Source of the DNA: an uncultured Roseburia sp.
Lineage (GTDB): Bacteria; Bacillota; Clostridia; Lachnospirales; Lachnospiraceae
Length of the DNA stretch: 64,000 bases
Reading direction: 5' to 3'
Assembly: GCA_946002055.1 (NCBI GenBank)
Contig: CAMFYL010000010.1
Location: 1-64,000, forward strand
The notes under the pieces are model-generated. The model saw only the letters and a list, made by a program, of their open reading frames with translations. It made no database searches and was not told the DNA's origin. The position numbers were made by a program, and so were the translations under genes. Shown one piece after another: positions 37,842 through 45,782 of this stretch; position 1 is the stretch's first letter; the number at the start of each line of letters is the position of its first letter.

Positions 37842-37870
37842 TTGCCCCTATGTATCATAGGGGCTATACT
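37842..37870 (+). promoter_or_regulatory. MerR-type promoter with perfect dyad in spacer
   Basis: TTGCCC (37842-37847) and TATACT (37865-37870) flank a 17-bp spacer. The dyad GCCCCTATG-TAT-CATAGGGGC (37844-37864) fills the spacer and overlaps the -35 box, where MerR-family regulators bind. The same hairpin, with T residues after it, may also serve as the dnaB terminator. Confidence 0.6.
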
Positions 37871-37930
37871 TTTTATGAGGACAAGCTTTTACAGAAGAGA
37901 GCAGTATACATAGAGGAAGGAAATGATCTT

Positions 37931-38563
37931 GTGGAAAAGGTTCGTTACATGATATCTGACGCAGCCCGCATGGTGGCGTTAGAGCAGCATGTATTGCGAT
38001 ACTGGGAAGATGAATTACAGCTTGATATCCCTCGCAATGAGATGGGACATCGATACTATACAGAGGATAACATCAAAGAACTGATGCGCATCAAAGAGCT
38101 TCGGAGTCAAGGGTATCAGTTAAAGGCCATACGTATGTACCTCAAAAAAGAGAAGCAGATTGCGGAGAAAGAGAAAAGAGAAACGGGATTCGTTCAGGAT
38201 ATAGATGGTTTTGTAACCCTTACCACAGCCAAGGAATTAGGTCTGAGTCAGGAATCAGCAGCAAAAGGAGATATTGCAGCTACAGAAGAGGGTGAAGTTG
38301 TATCTCAGACGGATACCAAGATAAAGCTGGAGCAATTTCAGGCATTGATGACCGAAATTGTGGCGCAGGCAATGAGAGAGAATAATGATTTACTTACCAC
38401 CCATGTGGAGGAGAGGATTTTAAAAGAGATGAATTATCTGATGCAGGAGCATTATCAGATGGAAGAGGATTATTACAAAAAGCTGGATGAGGCCATTCGC
38501 GGGGGTCTGAAAAAACGACGGGAGCAAAAGAAAAAAGTTTTTACAAAAAAAAGAACGCCATAA
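37931..38563 (+). CDS. MerR-family transcriptional regulator
   Basis: 210 aa from GTG at 37931, supported by GAGGAAGG ten bases before. An ATG at 37850 lies within the promoter dyad and is rejected; ATG 37949 is a further option. The MerR helix-turn-helix reads MISDAARMVALEQHVLRYWEDEL with GHRYYTEDNIKELMRIKELRSQGYQLKAIRMYL. It has a long linker and a C-terminal coiled coil ending in a very basic tail (GLKKRREQKKKVFTKKR). The ligand is unknown. The dyad in its own promoter suggests autoregulation. Confidence 0.85.
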   Translation: MEKVRYMISDAARMVALEQHVLRYWEDELQLDIPRNEMGHRYYTEDNIKELMRIKELRSQGYQLKAIRMYLKKEKQIAEKEKRETGFVQDIDGFVTLTTAKELGLSQESAAKGDIAATEEGEVVSQTDTKIKLEQFQALMTEIVAQAMRENNDLLTTHVEERILKEMNYLMQEHYQMEEDYYKKLDEAIRGGLKKRREQKKKVFTKKRTP

Positions 38564-38578
38564 CAGGCGTTCTTTTTT
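38545..38578 (+). terminator. Terminator overlapping the end of the merR-like gene
   Basis: AAAGAACGCC / GGCGTTCTTT stem with flanking A and T runs; the stop codon lies in its loop. Confidence 0.85.
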
Positions 38579-38604
38579 AGTTCATAATATGTATCCCAAT
38601 GGAA

Positions 38605-38799
<195 letters not shown>

Positions 38800-38821
38800 T
38801 TACAGTCTTTGCTGTACTCCC

Positions 38822-38850
38822 ATCATAGCTCAAATAGTATGTAAAAACAA
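38822..38850 (-). promoter_or_regulatory. Promoter of the ferredoxin gene
   Basis: On the minus strand, TTGTTT (38850-38845), 17 bp, TATGAT (38827-38822). Confidence 0.6.
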
Positions 38851-38881
38851 GTATTTAATTGGAAACATAGTGCGGTAGGAA

Positions 38882-38910
38882 TTGCAAAAGAAGAAATAGT
38901 GAATTATAAT
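38882..38910 (+). promoter_or_regulatory. Promoter of the DUF1858 gene
   Basis: TTGCAA (38882-38887), 17 bp, TATAAT (38905-38910). Confidence 0.7.
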
Positions 38911-38942
38911 ATCAGCATCAAACGAATAAGGAGGAAAATTCA

Positions 38943-39149
38943 GTGGCAAGAGTAAGTAAATCTACCATGATTGGTGAATTATTACAGATTGATGCTGAGG
39001 TAGCACCAATCTTATTAAATATCGGTATGCATTGTCTTGGATGCCCATCTTCACAGATGGAGACCATCGAGGAAGCAGCTATGGTTCATGGCATCGATGC
39101 AGACGATTTGGTTGAGGAGATTAACAACTTCTTAGCAACTAGAGGTTAA
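38943..39149 (+). CDS. DUF1858 domain protein
   Basis: 68 aa with GTG start and AAGGAGG upstream. The whole protein is one DUF1858 domain, with a CxxC pair in GMHCLGCPSSQMETIEEAAMVHGID. The family is often linked to hybrid-cluster protein and iron-sulfur or redox processes. The neighbouring ferredoxin fits such a role, but the function is not established. Confidence 0.9.
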   Translation: MARVSKSTMIGELLQIDAEVAPILLNIGMHCLGCPSSQMETIEEAAMVHGIDADDLVEEINNFLATRG

Positions 39150-39150
39150 T

Positions 39151-39184
39151 AAAATTCCCTTTCGCATCTGCGAAAGGGAATTTT
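39151..39184. terminator. Bidirectional terminator between DUF1858 gene and mecA
   Basis: AAAATTCCCTTTCGCA / TGCGAAAGGGAATTTT is a perfect inverted repeat with a minimal loop. Confidence 0.9.
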
Positions 39185-39197
39185 GATTTGTACCAAA

Positions 39198-39944
39198 TTA
39201 TAACTGCGCCAGAGAGGCAAGAGCATTGGAACCAAGGATGGTCTGATAGTGCTCCTTGTAGTAGGCAAGTTGACCTACAGAAAAATCTCCCTGTGAACCG
39301 TATTCTGTCAAAATATTACATGTCTTGTTGAATTCTTCCGGCGTATGGGCAGATTTACTTACAACAAGATAGAACAAATTGTCTCCGGGGTTTTTAAACA
39401 AAAGGTTTTCACCGTGATAGAAACCGTTAAGTGCATGGGCTAGACGAATCAATGAGTCTAGGCTGGTAAAGCAAAACATCTTGGTGATGTCTACGGGAAC
39501 GGTAACGGCTCCATCTGTTGACGAGGTGCCATCTTCCGTTTGCTGTACCGTGGCGGCAGCTTCCTTTGCGCGATGAAATAAGTCAATAATGTCATTGGCT
39601 GAGGAAGATGATGGAGTCATGATATCGTCATATTCCTCCGGCTCTTCCATTTCGGTATCCTCTGAAAAACGAGAAAAACGTGTATCCAGCTCTTCCGGAT
39701 ATTCCACTTTTGTTACAATTAATAAAATAGAATCTGTAGTCAGAGGCACGGCCTCTATCATCAAAGGAATGTCTTCTGCATCAAATCCCAATTCATAAGA
39801 TGCCTGTTCCATCAATTCACGAAACAGCGACTTTGCCTTGTCGGTGCCGTATGCCAGTTCACTCAGTTTAATGTGTCTGCTATCTAAATCTTCTCTGGTA
39901 AGGGTGCAGCGAATTTGGTTATCATTTACTTTTTCAATTTTCAT
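39198..39944 (-). CDS. mecA: Adaptor protein MecA
   Basis: 248 aa. The N-terminal substrate-binding domain starts MKIEKVNDNQIRCTLTREDLDSRHIKLSELAYGTDKAKSLFRELM. An acidic linker (EEPEEYDD) follows, then the C-terminal ClpC-binding domain (FCFTSLDSLIRLAHAL, NLFYLVVSK, EYGSQGDFSVGQLAYYKEHY). In Bacillus, MecA delivers ComK and other proteins to ClpCP. The gene is single and divergent from the kinase fusion gene. Confidence 0.93.
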   Translation of the reverse strand: MKIEKVNDNQIRCTLTREDLDSRHIKLSELAYGTDKAKSLFRELMEQASYELGFDAEDIPLMIEAVPLTTDSILLIVTKVEYPEELDTRFSRFSEDTEMEEPEEYDDIMTPSSSSANDIIDLFHRAKEAAATVQQTEDGTSSTDGAVTVPVDITKMFCFTSLDSLIRLAHALNGFYHGENLLFKNPGDNLFYLVVSKSAHTPEEFNKTCNILTEYGSQGDFSVGQLAYYKEHYQTILGSNALASLAQL

Positions 39945-40080
39945 GTTATCACATCCTTTTCAGAAAATTAGGTAGACTAGTACCCGTAATTATTATAAAC
40001 AAAGGAAATTGCAAAGTAAAGAAATCAAACTTGTAAAAAGTAGAAAAAAGAAGAAAAAGGACAAAATTAAAAAAAACCTG

Positions 40081-40109
40081 TTGCATTTTTTAAATGGATT
40101 TGCTATAAC
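40081..40109 (+). promoter_or_regulatory. Promoter of the kinase fusion gene
   Basis: TTGCAT (40081-40086), 17 bp, TATAAC (40104-40109). Confidence 0.6.
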
Positions 40110-40152
40110 GTATGCAAGAGATGCTTTTCCGGTTCAAGGAAGGAGCAAATGA

Positions 40153-41499
40153 ATGTCATACACTTTTGCTGACAAGTACTTTGTGGTGAGGACATTGTAC
40201 CAATCAACAGCTACTAAGGTGCTACTTGTCAAGCCACATAAGAGAGATGAATTGCTCATTGCGAAATGCATTATGAAGCAGCATTCATCTACAGACATTT
40301 TTCTTGAAGCAAATCTGCTACAGGATGTGAAACATCCTGGTATCCCCACTTTATATGAGATAATAGAAGATGAGGCCACTTTGTGTTTGATACAGGAGTA
40401 TGTCTCAGGAGATTCATTAGATCATTATTTGCTTTATCATCAACATATTTCCCAAGAAATGTTCCTACAATTTGCAATTCAAATTTGTGAGATTATGGAA
40501 TATCTACATTCTCACGCACCAGATCCCATATTATATTTGGATATGAAACCTAGTCATATTATAGTATGTAAAGATCAGATCAAATTAATCGATTTTGGAA
40601 TTGCAAACTATCTTTCCAATTCGGGAAAAATATTCCACAAATACGGAACAAAAAAATTTGCGGCGCCGGAACAGATGACAAAAAAATCACTTAATTTTCA
40701 AACAGATGTTTATGGTGTTGGAAAAGTCTTTGCACATATGCTGTCTTATATGAAGCCATGGGACGCTACCAAATTTTACCCAATTGTATGGCGGGCAACG
40801 AGAAAGTCTATGCAATGGAGAACCCGGAGTATGACGAAATTAAGAGAGCAGCTGCAAAAAAAGAGTAACAAGAAAAATCGCAAAGTAAAGAACAGAAAGC
40901 ATCTCGAAAAAATAATTGCAGTAGTTGGCAGCGATGAGGGGGTCGGATGTACGCATATTGCCATTGCTCTTGTGAACTATTTAAACCAGGCGGGGTTTTA
41001 CGCATATTACAGAAATTGCACAGAGCAAAGGGTGCTAGAACAGATGTCCAAGCAAGAGACCATAACGGTACAAAAGGATGGTTTTATATATCACGAATCT
41101 TTTCGAGGAATGATGTTTTACGATCCTCGGGAAGGGAAAAATCCTCCGATAGGTATACAGGTTATGGATTGCGGAAATACAGAGAAACCGCAAAACGCAG
41201 ATGCGACTATCTATGTCTGCGGCGGAAGGCTATGGCAGAAGTCGAAAAGAACCACATGGCATTGGGAGGAGGGTGACATGATACTATGTAACTTCTTTTC
41301 TCTCTATCAGGCAAGGAGATTTGCCAGGGAATGCGAAAGAAAGGTCTATATCTATCCCTATCACAAGGATCCATTTGTTGTCAGCTCGGCAGTTAGACGG
41401 TTGTTTAACATAGTAAAAAAGAACTCATTAACACAAAACTATATGGGACATTGGCAAACGAAACATATAGACTATGTAAACAAAATGGAAAAGAAATAA
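40153..41499 (+). CDS. Protein kinase-like / P-loop (MinD/CpaE-like) fusion protein
   Basis: 448 aa. Residues 1-220 form a eukaryotic-type protein kinase fold. The ATP lysine (K38 in IAKCI), helix-C glutamate (E52), catalytic aspartate and lysine (D130, K132 in YLDMKPSH), DFG (147-149) and APE (171-173) are kept. The glycine-rich loop has no glycines, and the metal-binding Asn of the catalytic loop is His135. A very basic linker (220-252) leads to a P-loop-like domain, IIAVVGSDEGVGCTHIAIALVNYL, in which the Walker A lysine position is Cys266. I know kinases and CpaE/MinD-like ATPases separately; this combination I do not recognise. It stands alone between mecA and cell-wall genes. AGGAAGGAG precedes the ATG. 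Confidence 0.75.
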   Translation: MSYTFADKYFVVRTLYQSTATKVLLVKPHKRDELLIAKCIMKQHSSTDIFLEANLLQDVKHPGIPTLYEIIEDEATLCLIQEYVSGDSLDHYLLYHQHISQEMFLQFAIQICEIMEYLHSHAPDPILYLDMKPSHIIVCKDQIKLIDFGIANYLSNSGKIFHKYGTKKFAAPEQMTKKSLNFQTDVYGVGKVFAHMLSYMKPWDATKFYPIVWRATRKSMQWRTRSMTKLREQLQKKSNKKNRKVKNRKHLEKIIAVVGSDEGVGCTHIAIALVNYLNQAGFYAYYRNCTEQRVLEQMSKQETITVQKDGFIYHESFRGMMFYDPREGKNPPIGIQVMDCGNTEKPQNADATIYVCGGRLWQKSKRTTWHWEEGDMILCNFFSLYQARRFARECERKVYIYPYHKDPFVVSSAVRRLFNIVKKNSLTQNYMGHWQTKHIDYVNKMEKK

Positions 41500-41592
41500 A
41501 ATAATGTAGCTGAGAAAGGAGTGTTATTCGCGGAAGGTTTATGCTATATAAATAAATAAAAAACTGAAAAGTCAACAATTATGAAAAAAGAC

Positions 41593-41623
41593 AAAAGAGG
41601 TCCGTAAGAAAGGGCCTCTTTTT
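41593..41623 (+). terminator. Terminator after the kinase fusion gene
   Basis: The stem AAAAGAGGTCC / GGGCCTCTTTT (one G-U) with an 8-nt loop ends in T-rich sequence. Confidence 0.88.
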
Positions 41624-41637
41624 ATTTCACAAAGATA

Positions 41638-41646
41638 TGGTATACT
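41638..41646 (+). promoter_or_regulatory. Extended -10 promoter of the GH18 gene
   Basis: TGGTATACT (TGn followed by TATACT) 39 bp before the ATG; no good -35 is visible. Confidence 0.5.
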
Positions 41647-41684
41647 ATGAAATAGACAAAAGAAGCATAAACTGGAGGAGAAAA

Positions 41685-43403
41685 ATGGATAAGAGAAAAC
41701 GACGTGGCAGAGAGCCGGGCTTTCTATATATTATTGCAGCGTTAGGTGTGATAATTTTAATAGCCGGAACTATATTTGCCATCAAAAGATATATGCCCAC
41801 CAAGGAACATATGAGCTTGGAAGCCTACTTTGATTTATCAGAAGAGAATGAAGCAGCCGTCATCATCAATGGTGAGTATAAGGAAGTAGGAGAGAAGGAA
41901 GATTATATTCATGCGATAAGAACAGACAATGGATATTATCTCCAGATTGACTTCCTTAAGAAAGAGTTAGATGACGGATATGTGTACGACAGCACGGAGG
42001 AAATTCTTCGTTATGCCACAGATAAGGATGTGGCAACTGCCACATTAAACAGTCCGAACTATACGGTGGGTAAGCAGAGAGAAACATTGGATAAGGATGT
42101 TGTGATTTCTCAGGATGGAACCTATTTTGTTGCGCTGGATTACGTTTCGTTATTTACGGATATTACCAGTACAACCTGTGAGGGACCAAATCGTATTATA
42201 ATTGAGAAAGCAGGATTTACCATTGAGAAGGCCACTCTGAAAAAGGATGTGCCACTCCGCCGATTTGGTGGCGTAAAGAGTAAAATCTTAAAGGATGCCA
42301 CAAAGGGTGAAGAAGTTGGGATTTTGGAAGATTATGGTAAGTGGAGCTACGTTATTACAGAAGACGGAGTCCTGGCTTGCCTTCAGAACCGCAAGATGAA
42401 GATTACCCATAAGGCAACTACAGAGGCCCGATTGCCGCAGCGAGAATATGAGCATATAAAGATGGATAAAACCGTTTCATTGGGATGGCATCAGGTGACA
42501 AATGCATCAGCCAATTCTACAGTGGAGAAGGTGCTGGCTGAAAGTGACATTAATGTTATTTCTCCAACCTGGTTTTATTTAAATGACAATCAGGGAGGCA
42601 TTAAGAATCTGGCAACATCAGATTATGTGTCATATTGCCATGACAGGGGTGTTCAGGTCTGGGGTCTTGTAAGCAATTTGGAAAACAAGAATGTGGATAC
42701 AACGGTTGTTTTAAACACAACCTCAAGCAGAGACAATCTGGTAAACAACTTGATTTCAGCAGCCATTACCTACGACTTAGACGGTATCAATGTAGATATG
42801 GAGGCCCTTAGCGGTTATGCCAAGGACGGATACATTCAGTTTATCAGAGAGCTTTCCATTAAGTGCAAGAAGAATGACATTATCTTATCGGTAGATAATT
42901 ATGTGCCATCATCATCTACTGCGTTTTACAACAGAAGTGAGCAGGCAAAATATGCAGATTATGTGGTGATTATGGCATACGATGAGCATTATTCCGGAAG
43001 TGAGGAAGCCGGATCTGTGGCATCCATTGATTTTGTGAAAAAGGGAGTAAAGGATACCTTGGAAGAAGTGTCGGCAGATCAGATTATTTTGGGAATGCCA
43101 TTCTATGCAAGAGTGTGGTCCGTAAAGGGAGATACTATTGGAAGTAAAGCTTATGGAATGGAGGGCATCGAAGAATTCTTACAGAGAAATGATGTGACTG
43201 TAACCTGGTCAGAAGAATGTGGGCAGAATTACGGCGAGTTTACAGAAGGTGACACCACTTATATGGTCTGGGTGGAGGATAACAAATCCCTGGGCAAGAA
43301 GTTAGAGATTATGAAGTCTGAGAAGCTGGCAGGTGCAGCATTCTGGAAACTAGGCTTCGAGAAGCCAAGCATTTGGCAAACCATTGGTCAGTACACAAAA
43401 TAA
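41685..43403 (+). CDS. Membrane-anchored glycoside hydrolase family 18 protein (YaaH/SleL-like catalytic domain)
   Basis: 572 aa from the ATG at 41685 after GGAGGAG; an in-frame ATG at 41637 overlaps the promoter. One N-terminal helix (FLYIIAALGVIILIAGTIFAI) anchors it. Residues about 45-190 look like a copper-amine-oxidase-N-type fold, then an SH3-like segment. The GH18 barrel (about 265-570) bears DGINVDME (366-373), with Glu373 as catalytic acid, and VIMAYDEHYSGS. Such domains act as peptidoglycan N-acetylglucosaminidases in spore germination enzymes or as chitinases. The next gene is an amidase, which favours cell wall or cortex as substrate. Confidence 0.88.
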   Translation: MDKRKRRGREPGFLYIIAALGVIILIAGTIFAIKRYMPTKEHMSLEAYFDLSEENEAAVIINGEYKEVGEKEDYIHAIRTDNGYYLQIDFLKKELDDGYVYDSTEEILRYATDKDVATATLNSPNYTVGKQRETLDKDVVISQDGTYFVALDYVSLFTDITSTTCEGPNRIIIEKAGFTIEKATLKKDVPLRRFGGVKSKILKDATKGEEVGILEDYGKWSYVITEDGVLACLQNRKMKITHKATTEARLPQREYEHIKMDKTVSLGWHQVTNASANSTVEKVLAESDINVISPTWFYLNDNQGGIKNLATSDYVSYCHDRGVQVWGLVSNLENKNVDTTVVLNTTSSRDNLVNNLISAAITYDLDGINVDMEALSGYAKDGYIQFIRELSIKCKKNDIILSVDNYVPSSSTAFYNRSEQAKYADYVVIMAYDEHYSGSEEAGSVASIDFVKKGVKDTLEEVSADQIILGMPFYARVWSVKGDTIGSKAYGMEGIEEFLQRNDVTVTWSEECGQNYGEFTEGDTTYMVWVEDNKSLGKKLEIMKSEKLAGAAFWKLGFEKPSIWQTIGQYTK

Positions 43404-43426
43404 CATAGAACAAACAAACTGCCATT

Positions 43427-43455
43427 TCATATTTCACAGCAGTTTTCATATAGTT
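43427..43455 (+). promoter_or_regulatory. Putative sigma-E promoter of the CwlD-like gene
   Basis: TTCATATT (43427-43434; seven of eight to GKMATATT), 13 bp, CATATAGT (43448-43455; six of eight to CATACAHT). It has the same 13-bp spacer as the spmA candidate. Confidence 0.5.
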
Positions 43456-43482
43456 ACTAATAAAGGATAATTTAGTGACGGT

Positions 43483-44175
43483 ATGAAACCCAGAGTTGAA
43501 ATATGTATGGCAGTTTTGCTTATTATGGCAAGTGTTGTGGTAAGTGTATGGAGTGTAAGGAGTGTATCAACAAAAAAGACAGTAGAAAAGATGAAAGTAC
43601 TGATTGATGCCGGACACGGAGGAGATGATCCGGGAAAGGTTTCCTCTGACGGTACAAAGGAAAAGGATTTGAATTTGGCAATTGCAACAAAGCTAGGAAC
43701 ATATTTAAAGAAACAGGGGTTAGAGGTTTATTACACAAGGCAAAAGGATGATGGGCTATACAGTCCCGGTGCATCTAATAAGAAAGTGCAGGATATGCAA
43801 AACCGGTGCGCCGTTGTGGAAAATGTGGATCCAAACTTTATGATTAGCATACATCAGAACAGCTTTTCCGATGGGCAGGTTCACGGGGCACAGGTGTTTT
43901 ATTATGCCACATCCGAGGAGAGCAAATTGTTGGGAGAATCGCTGCAGCAGTCACTTGTAAGCCACGTAGACCCGAAAAACCACAGAAAGGCAAAGGCAAA
44001 CGAGAGCTATTATATTTTGAAAAAAACCAAGTGTCCTTCTGTGATTGTGGAGTGCGGTTTTTTGAGTAATGCAGAGGAGTGTAAAAAATTAAAAACCGAC
44101 GCTTATCAGAGGAAAATTGTTGAGGCTATTTATCAGGGGATTCTCATTTATTTACAGGAAAAAAGCGCCACATAA
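43483..44175 (+). CDS. cwlD: N-acetylmuramoyl-L-alanine amidase, CwlD-like
   Basis: 230 aa, close to the length of Bacillus CwlD. N-terminal signal/anchor helix (AVLLIMASVVVSVWSV). Amidase_3 zinc motifs: VLIDAGHGGDDPG (His), TKEKDLNLA (Glu), MISIHQNS (His) and catalytic Glu in VIVECGFLSN. CwlD removes the peptide from muramic acid so that muramic delta-lactam can form in spore cortex. The sigma-E-like promoter and spmAB elsewhere in the window support a spore role. The ribosome site is weak (AAAGGA some 15 bases away). Confidence 0.82.
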   Translation: MKPRVEICMAVLLIMASVVVSVWSVRSVSTKKTVEKMKVLIDAGHGGDDPGKVSSDGTKEKDLNLAIATKLGTYLKKQGLEVYYTRQKDDGLYSPGASNKKVQDMQNRCAVVENVDPNFMISIHQNSFSDGQVHGAQVFYYATSEESKLLGESLQQSLVSHVDPKNHRKAKANESYYILKKTKCPSVIVECGFLSNAEECKKLKTDAYQRKIVEAIYQGILIYLQEKSAT

Positions 44176-44180
44176 TTATA

Positions 44181-44210
44181 TTGTGTTATTTCCCCCAAAA
44201 GTGATATAAT
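44181..44210 (+). promoter_or_regulatory. Promoter of sua5 with extended -10
   Basis: TTGTGT (44181-44186), 18 bp, TATAAT (44205-44210) preceded by TGA, making TGnTATAAT. The predicted start of transcription falls at about 44217. Confidence 0.65.
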
Positions 44211-44217
44211 GAGTGCT

Positions 44218-45267
44218 ATGAAAACGCAAGTTTTTAACATGAAAGACAATCAAATAAATTTGCAAGACATGAAGTCGGCAGCAGATATGATTCGAAAGGG
44301 CGGGTTAGTTGCTTTTCCTACAGAAACCGTATACGGATTGGGAGGAGATGCAACAAGCCCGGATGCGTCGCGCAAGATATACGAAGCAAAGGGTCGTCCA
44401 TCGGATAACCCTTTGATTGTGCATATAGCGGACTTTTCCCAACTTGTTCAGATTGTGGATAAAGTCCCACCGGAAGCGGAGCTTTTGGCAAAGAAGTTTT
44501 GGCCAGGTCCCTTAACCATGATTTTGAATAAGAATGAAATGATTCCGTATGAGACAACAGGTGGTCTTGATACGGTTGCCATTCGTATGCCATCTCATCC
44601 GGTGGCCCTTGCCTTTTTGCGTGAGAGTAGATGTATGATTGCTGCACCTAGCGCTAATACATCAGGCCGCCCAAGCCCAACCTCTGCTTCTCATGTCTGG
44701 GAAGACTTACAGGGAAGAATCGATGGCATTATTGACGGTGGGGATGTGGAGATAGGAATTGAATCTACCATCGTGGATTTGACAGATGAGATTCCCACCG
44801 TTCTTCGTCCGGGATTTATCACTATGGAGATGCTGGAAGAAGTTTTAGGACAGGTGAGATTGGATCCGGGAATTGCCTCTGAAAACACAAAGGTTCCACC
44901 GAAAGCGCCCGGTATGAGATATCGCCACTATGCACCTAAGGCAGAACTGACTTTGGTTGAAGGGGAAGTTATCCGGGTGGTGGATAAGATTAATGATTTG
45001 GCGGAGGATGCATATCAGCGTGGCATGAAGGTTGGTATCATAGCCACAGAAGAGACAAAGGAAGAGTATGCATTGGGGGAAGTGGTTTCCATTGGATCCA
45101 GAGAGGACGAATCAGAGGTGGCACACCACCTTTATGGTGTTTTGAGAGCCTTCGACGAACTTGGAGTAGATGTAATCTATTCAGAAAGCTTTCCATCGGC
45201 AGGGGTGGGACAGGCTGTTATGAATCGATTGCTAAAAGCAGCTGGTCACAAAAGAATTATCGTATAA
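44218..45267 (+). CDS. sua5: L-threonylcarbamoyladenylate synthase, Sua5 type
   Basis: 349 aa from ATG 44218; an ATG at 44209 overlaps the -10 box. The YrdC domain reads GGLVAFPTETVYGLGGDATS, KGRPSDNPLIVHI, KKFWPGPLTMIL and APSANTSGRPSPTSA. The linker PKAPGMRYRHYAPKAEL and a C-terminal Sua5 domain follow. It makes threonylcarbamoyl-AMP for t6A37 in ANN-decoding tRNAs. No ribosome site is visible and the promoter ends almost at the ATG, so the mRNA may be leaderless. Downstream order (YwlE-like, deaminase, atp genes) recalls the Bacillus ywlC-ywlE-atp region. Confidence 0.93.
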   Translation: MKTQVFNMKDNQINLQDMKSAADMIRKGGLVAFPTETVYGLGGDATSPDASRKIYEAKGRPSDNPLIVHIADFSQLVQIVDKVPPEAELLAKKFWPGPLTMILNKNEMIPYETTGGLDTVAIRMPSHPVALAFLRESRCMIAAPSANTSGRPSPTSASHVWEDLQGRIDGIIDGGDVEIGIESTIVDLTDEIPTVLRPGFITMEMLEEVLGQVRLDPGIASENTKVPPKAPGMRYRHYAPKAELTLVEGEVIRVVDKINDLAEDAYQRGMKVGIIATEETKEEYALGEVVSIGSREDESEVAHHLYGVLRAFDELGVDVIYSESFPSAGVGQAVMNRLLKAAGHKRIIV

Positions 45268-45312
45268 AAGAGAATGGTATGGGGATGCCGATTTCTGAAA
45301 ATAGGAGAGGGA

Positions 45313-45780
45313 ATGGAAGTAGTAAAACGTATAATATTCGCAGCGGGCAGTGGTACATCCAGAGCGCCAATGGCAGCTGCAATTATGGAAAGAATGCTTG
45401 AGGGGACAGGCGTTGAAGTATTGGCAAGGGGAATTGTGGTACAGTTTCCGGAGCCTTTGAATCAAAAGGCGGAAGCGATTCTGATCAGTAACGGAATTCA
45501 GCTTGAAGGATATGGGGCACAGCAGATATGTGATGAGGACATCACCGACACAACCCTTATTTTTACAATGGAGGAAGCACAGAGGCTGCGCTTGATAGAG
45601 GACTATGAGAGGGCCACGGAGGAGAACACCTTCGTGCTATCCCAGTTCGTGGGGGATGAACTGGAGATTTTGGACCCTTATGGTGCACCGTTGCAATCAT
45701 ATGGATTATGTTACGAATTAATTAAGAATTCCGTGGAAAAAGCACTGGAACTTTTACAGGAGAAGATAAAGGGGGAATAA
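45313..45780 (+). CDS. Low-molecular-weight phosphatase-like protein without catalytic cysteine (YwlE-like)
   Basis: 155 aa from the ATG at 45313 with GGAGAGGG upstream. The fold and place match YwlE, the protein-arginine phosphatase next to sua5 in Bacillus. The P-loop, normally C-T-G-N-T-C-R-S-P-M, reads A-G-S-G-T-S-R-A-P-M: the nucleophile is Ala11 and the second cysteine Ser16. Thr15 and Arg17 (substrate contacts) and the general acid Asp121 in DPYG remain. The frame is intact with no sign of decay. It should not work as a cysteine phosphatase; it may bind phosphoarginine proteins or regulate others. Confidence 0.85.
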   Translation: MEVVKRIIFAAGSGTSRAPMAAAIMERMLEGTGVEVLARGIVVQFPEPLNQKAEAILISNGIQLEGYGAQQICDEDITDTTLIFTMEEAQRLRLIEDYERATEENTFVLSQFVGDELEILDPYGAPLQSYGLCYELIKNSVEKALELLQEKIKGE

Positions 45781-45782
45781 TC

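Noticed and set aside
37850..37930. Upstream ATG for the MerR-type gene
   Set aside because: The codon sits inside the promoter palindrome and before the -10 box; the MerR domain begins after the GTG at 37931.
41637..41684. Upstream ATG for the GH18 gene
   Set aside because: It overlaps the extended -10 box; GGAGGAG marks the ATG at 41685.
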